Shown here one piece after another: positions 11,401-19,375 of a stretch of DNA of 64,000 nt; position 1 is the stretch's first letter, and each line of letters begins with the position of its first letter. The stretch is taken from assembly GCA_963210315.1 (NCBI GenBank), contig OY723237.1:2604001-2668000 (forward strand), written 5' to 3'. Both the position numbers and the translations under genes were made by a program. Origin of the DNA: Rhynchopus euleeides (Eukaryota; Euglenozoa; Diplonemea; Diplonemida; Diplonemidae). The notes beneath the pieces are model-generated. The model worked only from the letters and a program-made list of their open reading frames with translations. It was not told the DNA's origin and made no database searches.

Positions 11401-11784
11401 CTGCAGCAACAGGGCTGCAGCATCTACGGCAACAGTTTGTGCCTGTGACAGCTCCGCAGTAATAGAATCCTCATCGGAGTCAGCCGCTCTCTTTGCCATA
11501 TTGCGGCTGCTTGTGTGTGCCAGGTGTGGAAGTGAGGAACGCGCATACATACAAGCATGCAAAAAAGCGAATGTTATTTGGACCGTGCAGGCTTTTGCAG
11601 GATTGGGGGTGGGATGAGAGATTCCTGGGCTGATACCATCCTAGTCCGTCGAGCCGAGGTCAGTTTCTGAGCAAAGATGTTCTGTAACCCCTTCCCAATA
11701 GGGAAACCCCTGCAGAAAAACTAAGGTCTTAGAATTAAGAGGTTAAAACGCGGAATCTCTTAATAAGGTCTGAATATATCCATG
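8443..11784 (-). mobile_element. hAT-type DNA transposon, first copy
   Basis: Ends are CATGGATGTATTCAGATC and the complement of CATGGATATATTCAGACC, both running into CTTAATAAGAG. Many AAGGTCTTA / TAAGACCTT motifs sit within ~250 bp of each end, as is usual for subterminal transposase binding sites of hAT elements. The left target duplication is AAGGAA (8437-8442). It encodes the 885-residue ORF 8905-11562. The empty site is in copy B near 32035. Confidence 0.85.
8905..11562 (-). CDS. hAT-superfamily transposase with SAP-like and BED-like N-terminus
   Basis: Reading frame of 885 codons; ATG at 11499 (MAKRAADSDEDS) is the likelier start than the upstream ATG at 11562. Order of parts: SAP-like helix-extended-helix near residues 55-90; Lys-rich stretch; BED-like zinc finger CDICEVLW...HFTGSKH; RNase H-fold core with SHDNSGIGD (Asp324) and LIRSDKGGSN (Asp386) followed by the CVPHLVN motif; long helical insertion; and a hAT C-terminal dimerisation region with CDSVFSIARRVLPPSRM and LFHACNQDL. 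It should bind the element ends, excise and reinsert the transposon in the nucleus. The frame has no breaks and it is identical in protein sequence to 12319-14976. The third catalytic acid was not assigned. Confidence 0.85.
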   Translation of the reverse strand: MHACMYARSSLPHLAHTSSRNMAKRAADSDEDSITAELSQAQTVAVDAAALLLQKKAKSFLVDLAKAEGVEAAGTKPQLATAIAKARILAGERGTEEEEKPKKKRGKKAGAKTAARRQLAQDLGALADPPAEDVGDDAPAAPPADPPPAPSQRKVLGDALRREMKKHTDCVCVKVGDIKSHYRNSKQLTSVYAAAQEVPSCDICEVLWMPHVQAGDLGDHFTGSKHVGKKSRQKKGEEGQVTIVTAFEASETALHDKIAKGVLYTGITAGAMQGVLSCLAGTRIPKDPPKVAPLVKKLGDELTKDSEKVITAKLKGGRYCMSHDNSGIGDTKATAIILSAVGFAASLIFIRPEERRGSQTGVELSQDIKRELTRLSLPPPFLIRSDKGGSNAAASRELAEAFGVPFVSCVPHLVNNCGDVCETWMLANLEKKFPGCAAFEVSRLLNNLLGGDENKYRHRRWVEVQMECLSGVAVSSLETILGEVEELREDCTPQEEADLFESCAGKIRAALRQPNEAVSTATTLKDILPAAHAVLDAAKKNNTKEKVPAVKCPLPGDTRYSSRIEVYTHVRQRMKALFVFVSTELQQGSTTPSMGKLGQLLKDLGVTRLEKELLEMERANSPIMELLASYTTPSKKSHSHSVWGDMEGKIQDLDNIAYAKTEKEKEFLEREKKSLEDLLDAKSPVAAVLSEELKVRWWGNKSEGSYYYWKAMRHVNPRAVKIMGNTDNLMSFQDITAWIPAFREVEEAAWVEYVDHSKKEGMKGDVDSFWLNYGECALRTLCLDLLAVTASTLGCDSVFSIARRVLPPSRMAAHASTRARILFHACNQDLPNQFDRTLRKGYPAATGPKVVEWEDDILQPTTIPKNVLASFEEAVSAINAHAYTA

Positions 11785-11785
11785 A

Positions 11786-11985
11786 NNNNNNNNNNNNNNN
11801 NNNNNNNNNNNNNNNNNNNNNNNNNNNNNNNNNNNNNNNNNNNNNNNNNNNNNNNNNNNNNNNNNNNNNNNNNNNNNNNNNNNNNNNNNNNNNNNNNNNN
11901 NNNNNNNNNNNNNNNNNNNNNNNNNNNNNNNNNNNNNNNNNNNNNNNNNNNNNNNNNNNNNNNNNNNNNNNNNNNNNNNNNNNNN
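11786..11985. other. assembly gap of 200 N
   Basis: Exactly 200 undetermined bases. Sequence resumes at a position equivalent to 8574, i.e. 131 bp inside the left end of a second hAT copy. The flanking near-identity suggests an assembly problem at this point. Confidence 0.98.
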
Positions 11986-14900
11986 CTTAAACCTCTTAGT
12001 GTAACCTCTTTAAGGTCTTACACTCAGAGGTTAAGACCTTAGTTCGATCTTCAGCAATATTACGTTGACAGCGGGTGAACCCAGCAGGTTCCTGCACACA
12101 CCCGCCCCCCGCGCCCCCACCACACGCACGTTCGTGCCCCCCCCCCCCCCCACCACACACTCAGTTGACTCCAACACTCACATCCCCCACGAGGACTCTT
12201 ATTTGCGTGGCAGCAAGTGGCAACATAGTGTGAGAGAAATGCCACACTGCAAAAGTACGCTTGAGTCACAGAGCGGCAGCAGAATACAGGTTGGAGTTTT
12301 GCCGCTCAGCGGATCATCTCACGCGGTGTACGCGTGTGCATTGATGGCAGAGACTGCCTCTTCGAAAGAAGCCAGCACATTCTTCGGGATGGTGGTGGGC
12401 TGGAGAATGTCGTCCTCCCACTCGACGACTTTCGGCCCAGTCGCAGCAGGATAGCCCTTCCGCAGGGTCCGGTCGAACTGGTTGGGTAGGTCCTGGTTGC
12501 AGGCATGGAAGAGGATTCGGGCCCGAGTTGATGCGTGCGCTGCCATGCGGGACGGGGGGAGCACACGGCGCGCGATAGAAAACACGCTGTCACACCCCAG
12601 AGTCGATGCAGTCACCGCCAGCAGATCAAGGCACAGAGTACGCAGCGCGCACTCCCCGTAGTTCAGCCAGAAGGAGTCCACATCGCCCTTCATGCCCTCC
12701 TTCTTGGAGTGATCCACATACTCTACCCACGCCGCCTCCTCGACTTCACGGAACGCCGGAATCCAGGCAGTGATATCCTGGAAGGACATCAGGTTGTCAG
12801 TGTTCCCCATGATCTTGACAGCACGTGGGTTCACGTGTCTCATCGCCTTCCAGTAGTAGTACGACCCCTCCGACTTGTTCCCCCACCACCGCACCTTCAG
12901 CTCCTCTGAGAGGACAGCTGCGACTGGGGACTTGGCATCCAGCAGGTCTTCCAGGGACTTCTTTTCCCGCTCGAGAAATTCTTTCTCTTTTTCCGTCTTG
13001 GCGTACGCGATGTTGTCAAGGTCCTGAATCTTCCCCTCCATGTCACCCCAAACAGAGTGGCTGTGCGACTTCTTCGAGGGGGTGGTGTAGGAAGCCAGCA
13101 GCTCCATGATCGGCGAATTTGCCCGCTCCATCTCCAGCAACTCCTTCTCCAGCCGTGTGACCCCCAGATCCTTGAGCAGCTGGCCCAGCTTCCCCATGCT
13201 GGGTGTCGTACTGCCCTGTTGGAGCTCGGTGCTCACGAACACGAACAGCGCCTTCATGCGCTGGCGCACGTGGGTGTACACTTCGATGCGAGACGAGTAC
13301 CGAGTATCACCTGGGAGGGGGCACTTCACAGCCGGCACCTTCTCCTTTGTGTTGTTCTTTTTTGCAGCGTCGAGAACAGCATGCGCTGCTGGAAGGATAT
13401 CCTTGAGGGTGGTAGCGGTGGAGACTGCCTCGTTCGGCTGGCGGAGGGCTGCACGGATCTTCCCGGCGCACGATTCGAAGAGATCGGCTTCCTCCTGCGG
13501 CGTGCAGTCCTCCCTGAGTTCTTCGACTTCCCCGAGGATGGTCTCCAGCGATGACACAGCAACTCCGGAGAGACACTCCATCTGCACTTCGACCCACCGT
13601 CTGTGCCGATACTTGTTCTCATCCCCGCCCAGCAAGTTGTTGAGTAGGCGGGACACCTCGAAGGCGGCACACCCCGGGAACTTCTTCTCCAGGTTGGCCA
13701 GCATCCAGGTCTCGCAGACGTCGCCACAGTTGTTCACCAAGTGTGGGACGCACGACACGAAGGGGACACCGAATGCTTCGGCGAGTTCACGGCTTGCAGC
13801 TGCGTTGGACCCGCCCTTGTCGGATCTGATGAGGAAGGGGGGGGGCAAGCTGAGGCGCGTCAGCTCGCGCTTGATGTCCTGCGACAGCTCGACCCCGGTC
13901 TGGCTCCCCCTCCGCTCCTCCGGACGTATGAAGATCAGCGATGCGGCGAATCCTACAGCGCTGAGGATGATGGCCGTCGCCTTCGTGTCGCCAATCCCAC
14001 TGTTGTCATGCGACATGCAGTACCTCCCCCCCTTCAGCTTGGCCGTGATGACCTTCTCGCTGTCCTTCGTCAGCTCGTCGCCCAGCTTCTTCACCAGCGG
14101 AGCAACCTTCGGGGGGTCCTTGGGGATGCGTGTGCCTGCGAGGCAGGAGAGTACACCCTGCATCGCGCCCGCTGTGATCCCCGTGTAGAGCACCCCTTTC
14201 GCGATTTTGTCATGCAGAGCGGTTTCACTCGCTTCAAATGCAGTCACAATTGTGACCTGCCCCTCTTCCCCCTTCTTCTGCCTTGATTTCTTCCCCACGT
14301 GCTTGCTGCCGGTGAAGTGGTCCCCCAGGTCGCCTGCCTGGACATGGGGCATCCACAACACCTCGCAGATATCGCAGGAGGGGACCTCCTGAGCCGCTGC
14401 GTAAACGCTCGTCAGCTGCTTGGAATTCCTGTAGTGTGATTTGATGTCGCCGACCTTCACGCAGACACAGTCGGTGTGCTTCTTCATCTCCCTGCGGAGA
14501 GCATCGCCCAGTACCTTCCTCTGGGAGGGGGCAGGTGGGGGGTCAGCAGGGGGTGCGGCCGGCGCGTCGTCACCAACGTCCTCCGCCGGGGGATCTGCCA
14601 GGGCCCCCAGGTCCTGCGCGAGCTGCCTCCTGGCAGCAGTCTTCGCCCCCGCCTTCTTGCCCCGCTTCTTTTTGGGCTTTTCCTCCTCCTCCGTGCCTCT
14701 TTCGCCAGCCAGGATGCGGGCCTTGGCAATGGCTGTGGCCAGCTGGGGCTTCGTGCCGGCCGCCTCCACCCCCTCCGCCTTCGCCAGGTCCACCAGAAAC
14801 GACTTCGCCTTTTTCTGCAGCAACAGGGCTGCAGCATCTACGGCAACAGTTTGTGCCTGTGACAGCTCCGCAGTAATAGAATCCTCATCGGAGTCAGCCG

Positions 14901-15198
14901 CTCTCTTTGCCATATTGCGGCTGCTTGTGTGTGCCAGGTGTGGAAGTGAGGAACGCGCATACATACAAGCATGCAAAAAAGCGAATGTTATTTGGACCGT
15001 GCAGGCTTTTGCAGGATTGGGGGTGGGATGAGAGATTCCTGGGCTGATACCATCCTAGTCCGTCGAGCCGAGGTCAGTTTCTGAGCAAAGATGTTCTGTA
15101 ACCCCTTCCCAATAGGGAAACCCCTGCAGAAAAACTAAGGTCTTAGAATTAAGAGGTTAAAACGCGGAATCTCTTAATAAGGTCTGAATATATCCATG
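11986..15198 (-). mobile_element. hAT-type DNA transposon, second copy (left end in gap)
   Basis: Same as 8574-11784 apart from homopolymer length near 12137. The right end CATG at 15198 is followed by AAGGAA (15199-15204), which matches the duplication left of the first copy at 8437. One AAGGAA pair thus brackets both copies. That fits either a single real insertion duplicated in assembly or a tandem duplication after insertion. Confidence 0.8.
12319..14976 (-). CDS. hAT-superfamily transposase, second copy
   Basis: 885 codons, protein identical to 8905-11562: likely start at 14913, SAP-like N-terminus, BED-like CDIC...HFTGSKH finger, Asp in SHDNSGIGD and in IRSDKGGS, and a C-terminal dimerisation block with FSIARRVLPPSR. 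Complete frame. Because it sits beside the gap and one target duplication pair spans both copies, it may be the same gene assembled twice. Confidence 0.8.
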   Translation of the reverse strand: MHACMYARSSLPHLAHTSSRNMAKRAADSDEDSITAELSQAQTVAVDAAALLLQKKAKSFLVDLAKAEGVEAAGTKPQLATAIAKARILAGERGTEEEEKPKKKRGKKAGAKTAARRQLAQDLGALADPPAEDVGDDAPAAPPADPPPAPSQRKVLGDALRREMKKHTDCVCVKVGDIKSHYRNSKQLTSVYAAAQEVPSCDICEVLWMPHVQAGDLGDHFTGSKHVGKKSRQKKGEEGQVTIVTAFEASETALHDKIAKGVLYTGITAGAMQGVLSCLAGTRIPKDPPKVAPLVKKLGDELTKDSEKVITAKLKGGRYCMSHDNSGIGDTKATAIILSAVGFAASLIFIRPEERRGSQTGVELSQDIKRELTRLSLPPPFLIRSDKGGSNAAASRELAEAFGVPFVSCVPHLVNNCGDVCETWMLANLEKKFPGCAAFEVSRLLNNLLGGDENKYRHRRWVEVQMECLSGVAVSSLETILGEVEELREDCTPQEEADLFESCAGKIRAALRQPNEAVSTATTLKDILPAAHAVLDAAKKNNTKEKVPAVKCPLPGDTRYSSRIEVYTHVRQRMKALFVFVSTELQQGSTTPSMGKLGQLLKDLGVTRLEKELLEMERANSPIMELLASYTTPSKKSHSHSVWGDMEGKIQDLDNIAYAKTEKEKEFLEREKKSLEDLLDAKSPVAAVLSEELKVRWWGNKSEGSYYYWKAMRHVNPRAVKIMGNTDNLMSFQDITAWIPAFREVEEAAWVEYVDHSKKEGMKGDVDSFWLNYGECALRTLCLDLLAVTASTLGCDSVFSIARRVLPPSRMAAHASTRARILFHACNQDLPNQFDRTLRKGYPAATGPKVVEWEDDILQPTTIPKNVLASFEEAVSAINAHAYTA

Positions 15199-15772
15199 AA
15201 GGAAAAGTCAAAGAAAAGTCAAAAAAAGTCCAAAAGCCAAAAAGTCAAGAAAAAGTCCAAGAAAAGTCAAAGAAAAGTCCAGACAGTCAAGGAAAAGTCA
15301 AGAAAAAGTCACAAAAAAGTCAACAGCTCAAAAAAAAGTCAAGAAAAAGTCAAAGAAAAGTCAACAAAAGTCCACAAAAGTCTACAAAAGTCCGAGAAAA
15401 GTCCACAAAAGTCAGCCCAGTGCAGGACTCTTCGACAGAGGGGCGGGGGAGAGAGGATGCCGCTCGAAGCATCTGACGTTGAAAAGACAACGGGGGCGGC
15501 GACACAGATCCCTGCACACAGCGAACACATACGCTATCTACCCGCTCCAGCACGTGCCCCAGGCAGAGGTCTCCCACCTGACGTTCAACGTGCGGGAGGG
15601 TGCTCGGGGACATCATCACGACGGGTGGGGGGGCAGGCAAGGGATGTCCCCAGGTCCGGCTCGGCCCTCTCCAAGGCGGTGCCCACGACCATCTCTTGAT
15701 CAGATGGGCCTGCCAGGCGTTCGATCTCCTTATCCAACGTTGCTTCCTTGGTGGATGGGTTGAGAAATAGGT

Positions 15773-16075
15773 CACAGAGCCCAGAGCGCGTGCACAAGCG
15801 GCTCTTCCTGGTGTGATTGCCAAGAACCCCACAGACGTGTACAATGGCCTCGTCGCGGACCCGTCAAAGTTCGCCGCCTCTGCCGATGATATGTCCCATG
15901 ACGACGAGCTGGACGCCAGGAGGTGTGCGACAGGCGGCTCCGGGTCGAGCAGGTCATCATGAAACCTGCACGCTGGGGCCAGCTCGACGTCCAGCAGCGT
16001 CCCGGGGACGCTCAGGACGCCGCCACGTACCTGCACACCGTCCGGATGTTGCTGGGCGGGGCGGACTCGGGTTGA
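15773..16075 (+). pseudogene. possible captured exon fragment in foldback element (also near 17304-17606 and 32579-32883)
   Basis: After an in-frame TAG the plus strand reads VTEPRARAQAALPGVIAKNP then TDVYNGLVADPSKFAASADD, in normal GC-rich codon usage. A shift of frame at a GCCAGGAGGTGTG stretch continues as VCDRRLRVEQVIMKPARWGQ and ends ATYLHTVRMLLGGADSG and stop. It looks like a gene fragment with one frameshift carried by the foldback element. I recognise no family and there is no start codon, so coding status is uncertain. The opposite-strand 244-residue frame is probably its shadow. Confidence 0.3.
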
Positions 16076-17121
16076 GCTGATCAACCACCTAGATGCGATG
16101 TTGTTTTTCTGCTTCTGACTGTCACGTTCTGGGCGACGCTGGGGTACTCTGCTGCCCTCGCCTTCCGCACAGAGACTGGTAGCTTACGTCAACAAAACGC
16201 AAGCATGCCATTCCCATGGCACAAAAAGGGTGCCGAGAAGGGCATCCCGAGCACCGGAAACGGAGCTTCTAACGAGACATGAAAGGCGGAGAGCCGCTGT
16301 TCCCGTAAGGCGGCGCGGACTACTACATCGCGGGGTTTTCACTGGGGCAAGCCGAGCGGGGCGCGCAAGAGAGGGAACTACTGACCTCCACGCGGAATGC
16401 CCGACAGGGGCGCCTCAGAAGAGACCCGTAAACACGCATCCGCGCAACCTGACCCCGGTCAGGCCAGAATCACTGGCTGACTGGGCTGACTTTTGTGGAC
16501 TTTTCTTGGACTTTTGTAGACTTTTGTGGACTTTTGTTGACTTTTCTTTGACTTTTTCTTGACTTTTTTTGAGCTGTTGACTTTTTTTTGACTTTTTCTT
16601 GACTTTTCCTTGACTTTTTTGAGTTTTTTTTGACTTTTTCGAGTCTGGCAGACTTTTTTAAAAAGTCAAGAAAAAGTCAAAAAAAAGTCAAGAAAAAGTC
16701 AAAAATCGAGGTCCCCGACCAAAAGTCTGGCAGACTCTGCCAGACTATGATGTATGTGGGTACGAAATGGGGGCCTATTTCGTTAAAAAAATGATTCTGG
16801 GAAAACCCTTCTCCCACCTCTCTCCCGGGCATTTCTCCCAAGGGGGAGAAATTAAATAAAAAAAGTTTCTCGGAAGTTTTTGCCTCAGGTGGGAAGGGGT
16901 TCTGAAGGAGAAGGACAGCACCCTCTCGTAAAATTGATACCACCACGCTTCGCACGGAGCGGAAATAACCCAAAGAAGCGAGATCTGAACCTGAGGACCG
17001 TCGGAGCTATTGCCGGCATCAGGCCGATGTACCTCTTGAGCATGCTGTCTCAAGGTGCACGTTGTCTGTATGTGGTGTTCGACTATGAAGCGGTCTCGGG
17101 GACGAGGCTGACCAATGTTGA

Positions 17122-17171
17122 CTACCGTGGCCTCCGGCGGCTGGGGGGCTCTGCCCCCCAGACCCCCCTGT
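17122..17171 (+). repeat. dispersed GC hairpin repeat, copy 1
   Basis: Reads CTACCGTGGCCTCCGGCGG followed by a perfect stem CTGGGGGGC / GCCCCCCAG around a TCT loop, then ACCCCCCTGT. The same ~50-bp unit is at 18654, 33932, 52671 and 52842. Confidence 0.85.
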
Positions 17172-18653
17172 GACCTGTGAAGTCTGTCCAACCGGCCCTC
17201 TCCAAGGCGGTGCCCACGACCATCTCTTGATCAGATGGGCCTGCCAGGCGTTCGATCTCCTTATCCAACGTTGCTTCCTTGGTGGATGGGTTGAGAAATA
17301 GGTCACAGAGCCCAGAGCGCGTGCACAAGCGGCTCTTCCTGGTGTGATCGCCAAGAACCCCACAGACGTGTACAATGGCCTCGTCGCGGACCCGTCAAAG
17401 TTCGCCGCCTCTGCCGATGATATGTCCCATGACGACGAGCTGGACGCCAGGAGGTGTGCGACAGGCGGCTCCGGGTCGAGCAGGTCATCATGAAACCTGC
17501 ACGCTGGGGCCAGCTCGACGTCCAGCAGCGTCCCGGGGACGCTCAGGACGCCGCCACGTACCTGCACACCGTCCGGATGTTGCTGGGCGGGGCGGACTCG
17601 GGTTGAGCTGATCAACCACCTAGATGCGATGTTGTTTTTCTGCTTCTGACTGTCACGTTCTGGGCGACGCTGGGGTACTCTGCTGCCCTCGCCTTCCGCA
17701 CAGAGACTGGTAGCTTACGTCAACAAAACGCAAGCATGTCATTCCCATGGCACAAAAAGGGTGCCGAGAAGGGCATCCCGAGCACCGGAAACGGAGCTTC
17801 TAACGAGACATGAAAGGCGGAGAGCCGCTGTTCCCGTAAGGCGGCGCGGACTACTACATCGCGGGGTTTTCACTGGGGCAAGCCGAGCGGGGCGCGCAAG
17901 AGAGGGAACTACTGACCTCCACGCGGAATGCCCGACAGGGGCGCCTCAGAAGAGACCCGTAAACACGCATCCGCGCAACCTGACCCCGGTCAGGCCAGAA
18001 TCACTGGCTGACTGGGCTGACTTTTGTGGACTTTTCTTGGACTTTTGTAGACTTTTGTGGACTTTTGTTGACTTTTCTTTGACTTTTTCTTGACTTTTTT
18101 TGAGCTGTTGACTTTTTTTTTGACTTTTTCTTGACTTTTCCTTGACTTTTTTGAGTTTTTTTTGACTTTTTCGAGTCTGGCAGACTTTTTTAAAAAGTCA
18201 AGAAAAAGTCAAAAAAAAGTCAAGAAAAAGTCAAAAATCGAGGTCCCCGACCAAAAGTCTGGCAGACTCTGCCAGACTATGATGTATGTGGGTACGAAAT
18301 AGGGGCCTATTTCGTTAAAAAAATGATTCTGGGAAAACCCTTCTCCCACCTCTCTCCCGGGCATTTCTCCCAAGGGGGAGAAATTAAATAAAAAAAGTTT
18401 CTCGGAAGTTTTTGCCTCAGGTGGGAAGGGGTTCTGAAGGAGAAGGACAGCACCCTCTCGTAAAATTGATACCACCACGCTTCGCACGGAGCGGAAATAA
18501 CCCAAAGAAGCGAGATCTGAACCTGAGGACCGTCGGAGCTATTGCCGGCATCAGGCCGATGTACCTCTTGAGCATGCTGTCTCAAGGTGCACGTTGTCTG
18601 TATGTGGTGTTCGACTATGAAGCGGTCTCGGGGACGAGGCTGACCAATGTTGA

Positions 18654-18703
18654 CTACCGTGGCCTCCGGCGGCTGGGGGGCTCTGCCCCCCAGACCCCCC
18701 TGT
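18654..18703 (+). repeat. dispersed GC hairpin repeat, copy 2
   Basis: Copy of 17122-17171 in the second tandem unit, 672 bp upstream of the cyclase start codon. Confidence 0.85.
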
Positions 18704-18959
18704 GACCTGTGAAGTCTGTCCAACAGGAACTAACGAGCGCATGTGACCGTGCCCTTCCTTCTCGAGAACGGGTATCGGCGACGGTCCGTGATCCTGTTTT
18801 GGGTTCGTCACCAACTCCCGAAGTACTCACTGATTGCCGCAAAACTTCCATTTTGCAGCCGCGAACCGCGAAATGGGCCCCTTGCGCCAAACATATATAG
18901 TACCCTGCCGCTGGTCTGGACCCTTGAGGCAATTTGTCTGAGGGGCCGATGTTGCATGA

Positions 18960-18986
18960 TTTCGCGCGCGCGAAGCGCGCGCGAAA
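18960..18986. promoter_or_regulatory. TTTCGCGC inverted palindrome upstream of cyclase gene
   Basis: TTTCGCGCGCGC and its complement GCGCGCGCGAAA are separated by 3 nt. Each half contains TTTCGCGC, which fits the E2F/DP consensus TTTSGCGC. It is about 390 bp before the chosen ATG at 19376 and is present in both gene copies (34238-34264). A regulatory role is inferred only from the match. Confidence 0.35.
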
Positions 18987-19375
18987 AAATTTTGAGGCGG
19001 CAATTTTACCCCTTTCTCCCACAGTCTCTGAGGAAGGTGGGAGATAGCGAACACCCTGCTTTCAGTCAACAAAAAAAGCAGTCCGTCTGTTGTGTCTAGA
19101 GGACAGGGTGTGATGCGTTGGATCAACGAAGGGGGCTGGGCGCCCCACCCACAACCCCCCCATACCCACGCCCCCCAAGCCCCCAGCTGCTGCCGTGGTG
19201 CCGTTGTGCTTTGTGTGCCCACCCGACGAGCAAAGCCTGCTTCTGTTTTCTAATCCGTGTTCTGCTTCCACCCTGCCAGAGCCACCCCGTCTGCTTCTTC
19301 GTGCCAGCACTCCTGCATGCACTGCCCACACCACACCACACACCCTTCGCAGTTGTGGATACCTACAGAGCACAC

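Larger units (their letters stand above)
8331..16759. mobile_element. GTC-rich foldback element, copy A (interrupted by hAT)
   Basis: Outer ends pair as CCATACATC / GATGTATGTGG, then GTCTGGCAGA-type ends, then arms made of tens of degenerate AAAAGTC units on the left (8390-8442 and 15199-15420) and their complement GACTTTT on the right (about 16490-16720). The ~1.06-kb centre is GC-rich. The left arm is split by the hAT insertion at 8443. Copy B at 31928-33569 is uninterrupted. Confidence 0.7.
15662..18724 (+). repeat. 1.53-kb tandem duplication (two units)
   Basis: Unit 1 is 15662-17192 and unit 2 is 17193-18724. Each starts CGGCCCTCTCCAAGGCGG and ends GTGAAGTCTGTCCAAC. Each unit holds the inner part and right arm of the GTC-rich foldback element and one GC hairpin repeat. 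Copy B of the large duplication has a single unit (32470-34002), so the tandem event is specific to copy A. Confidence 0.9.
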
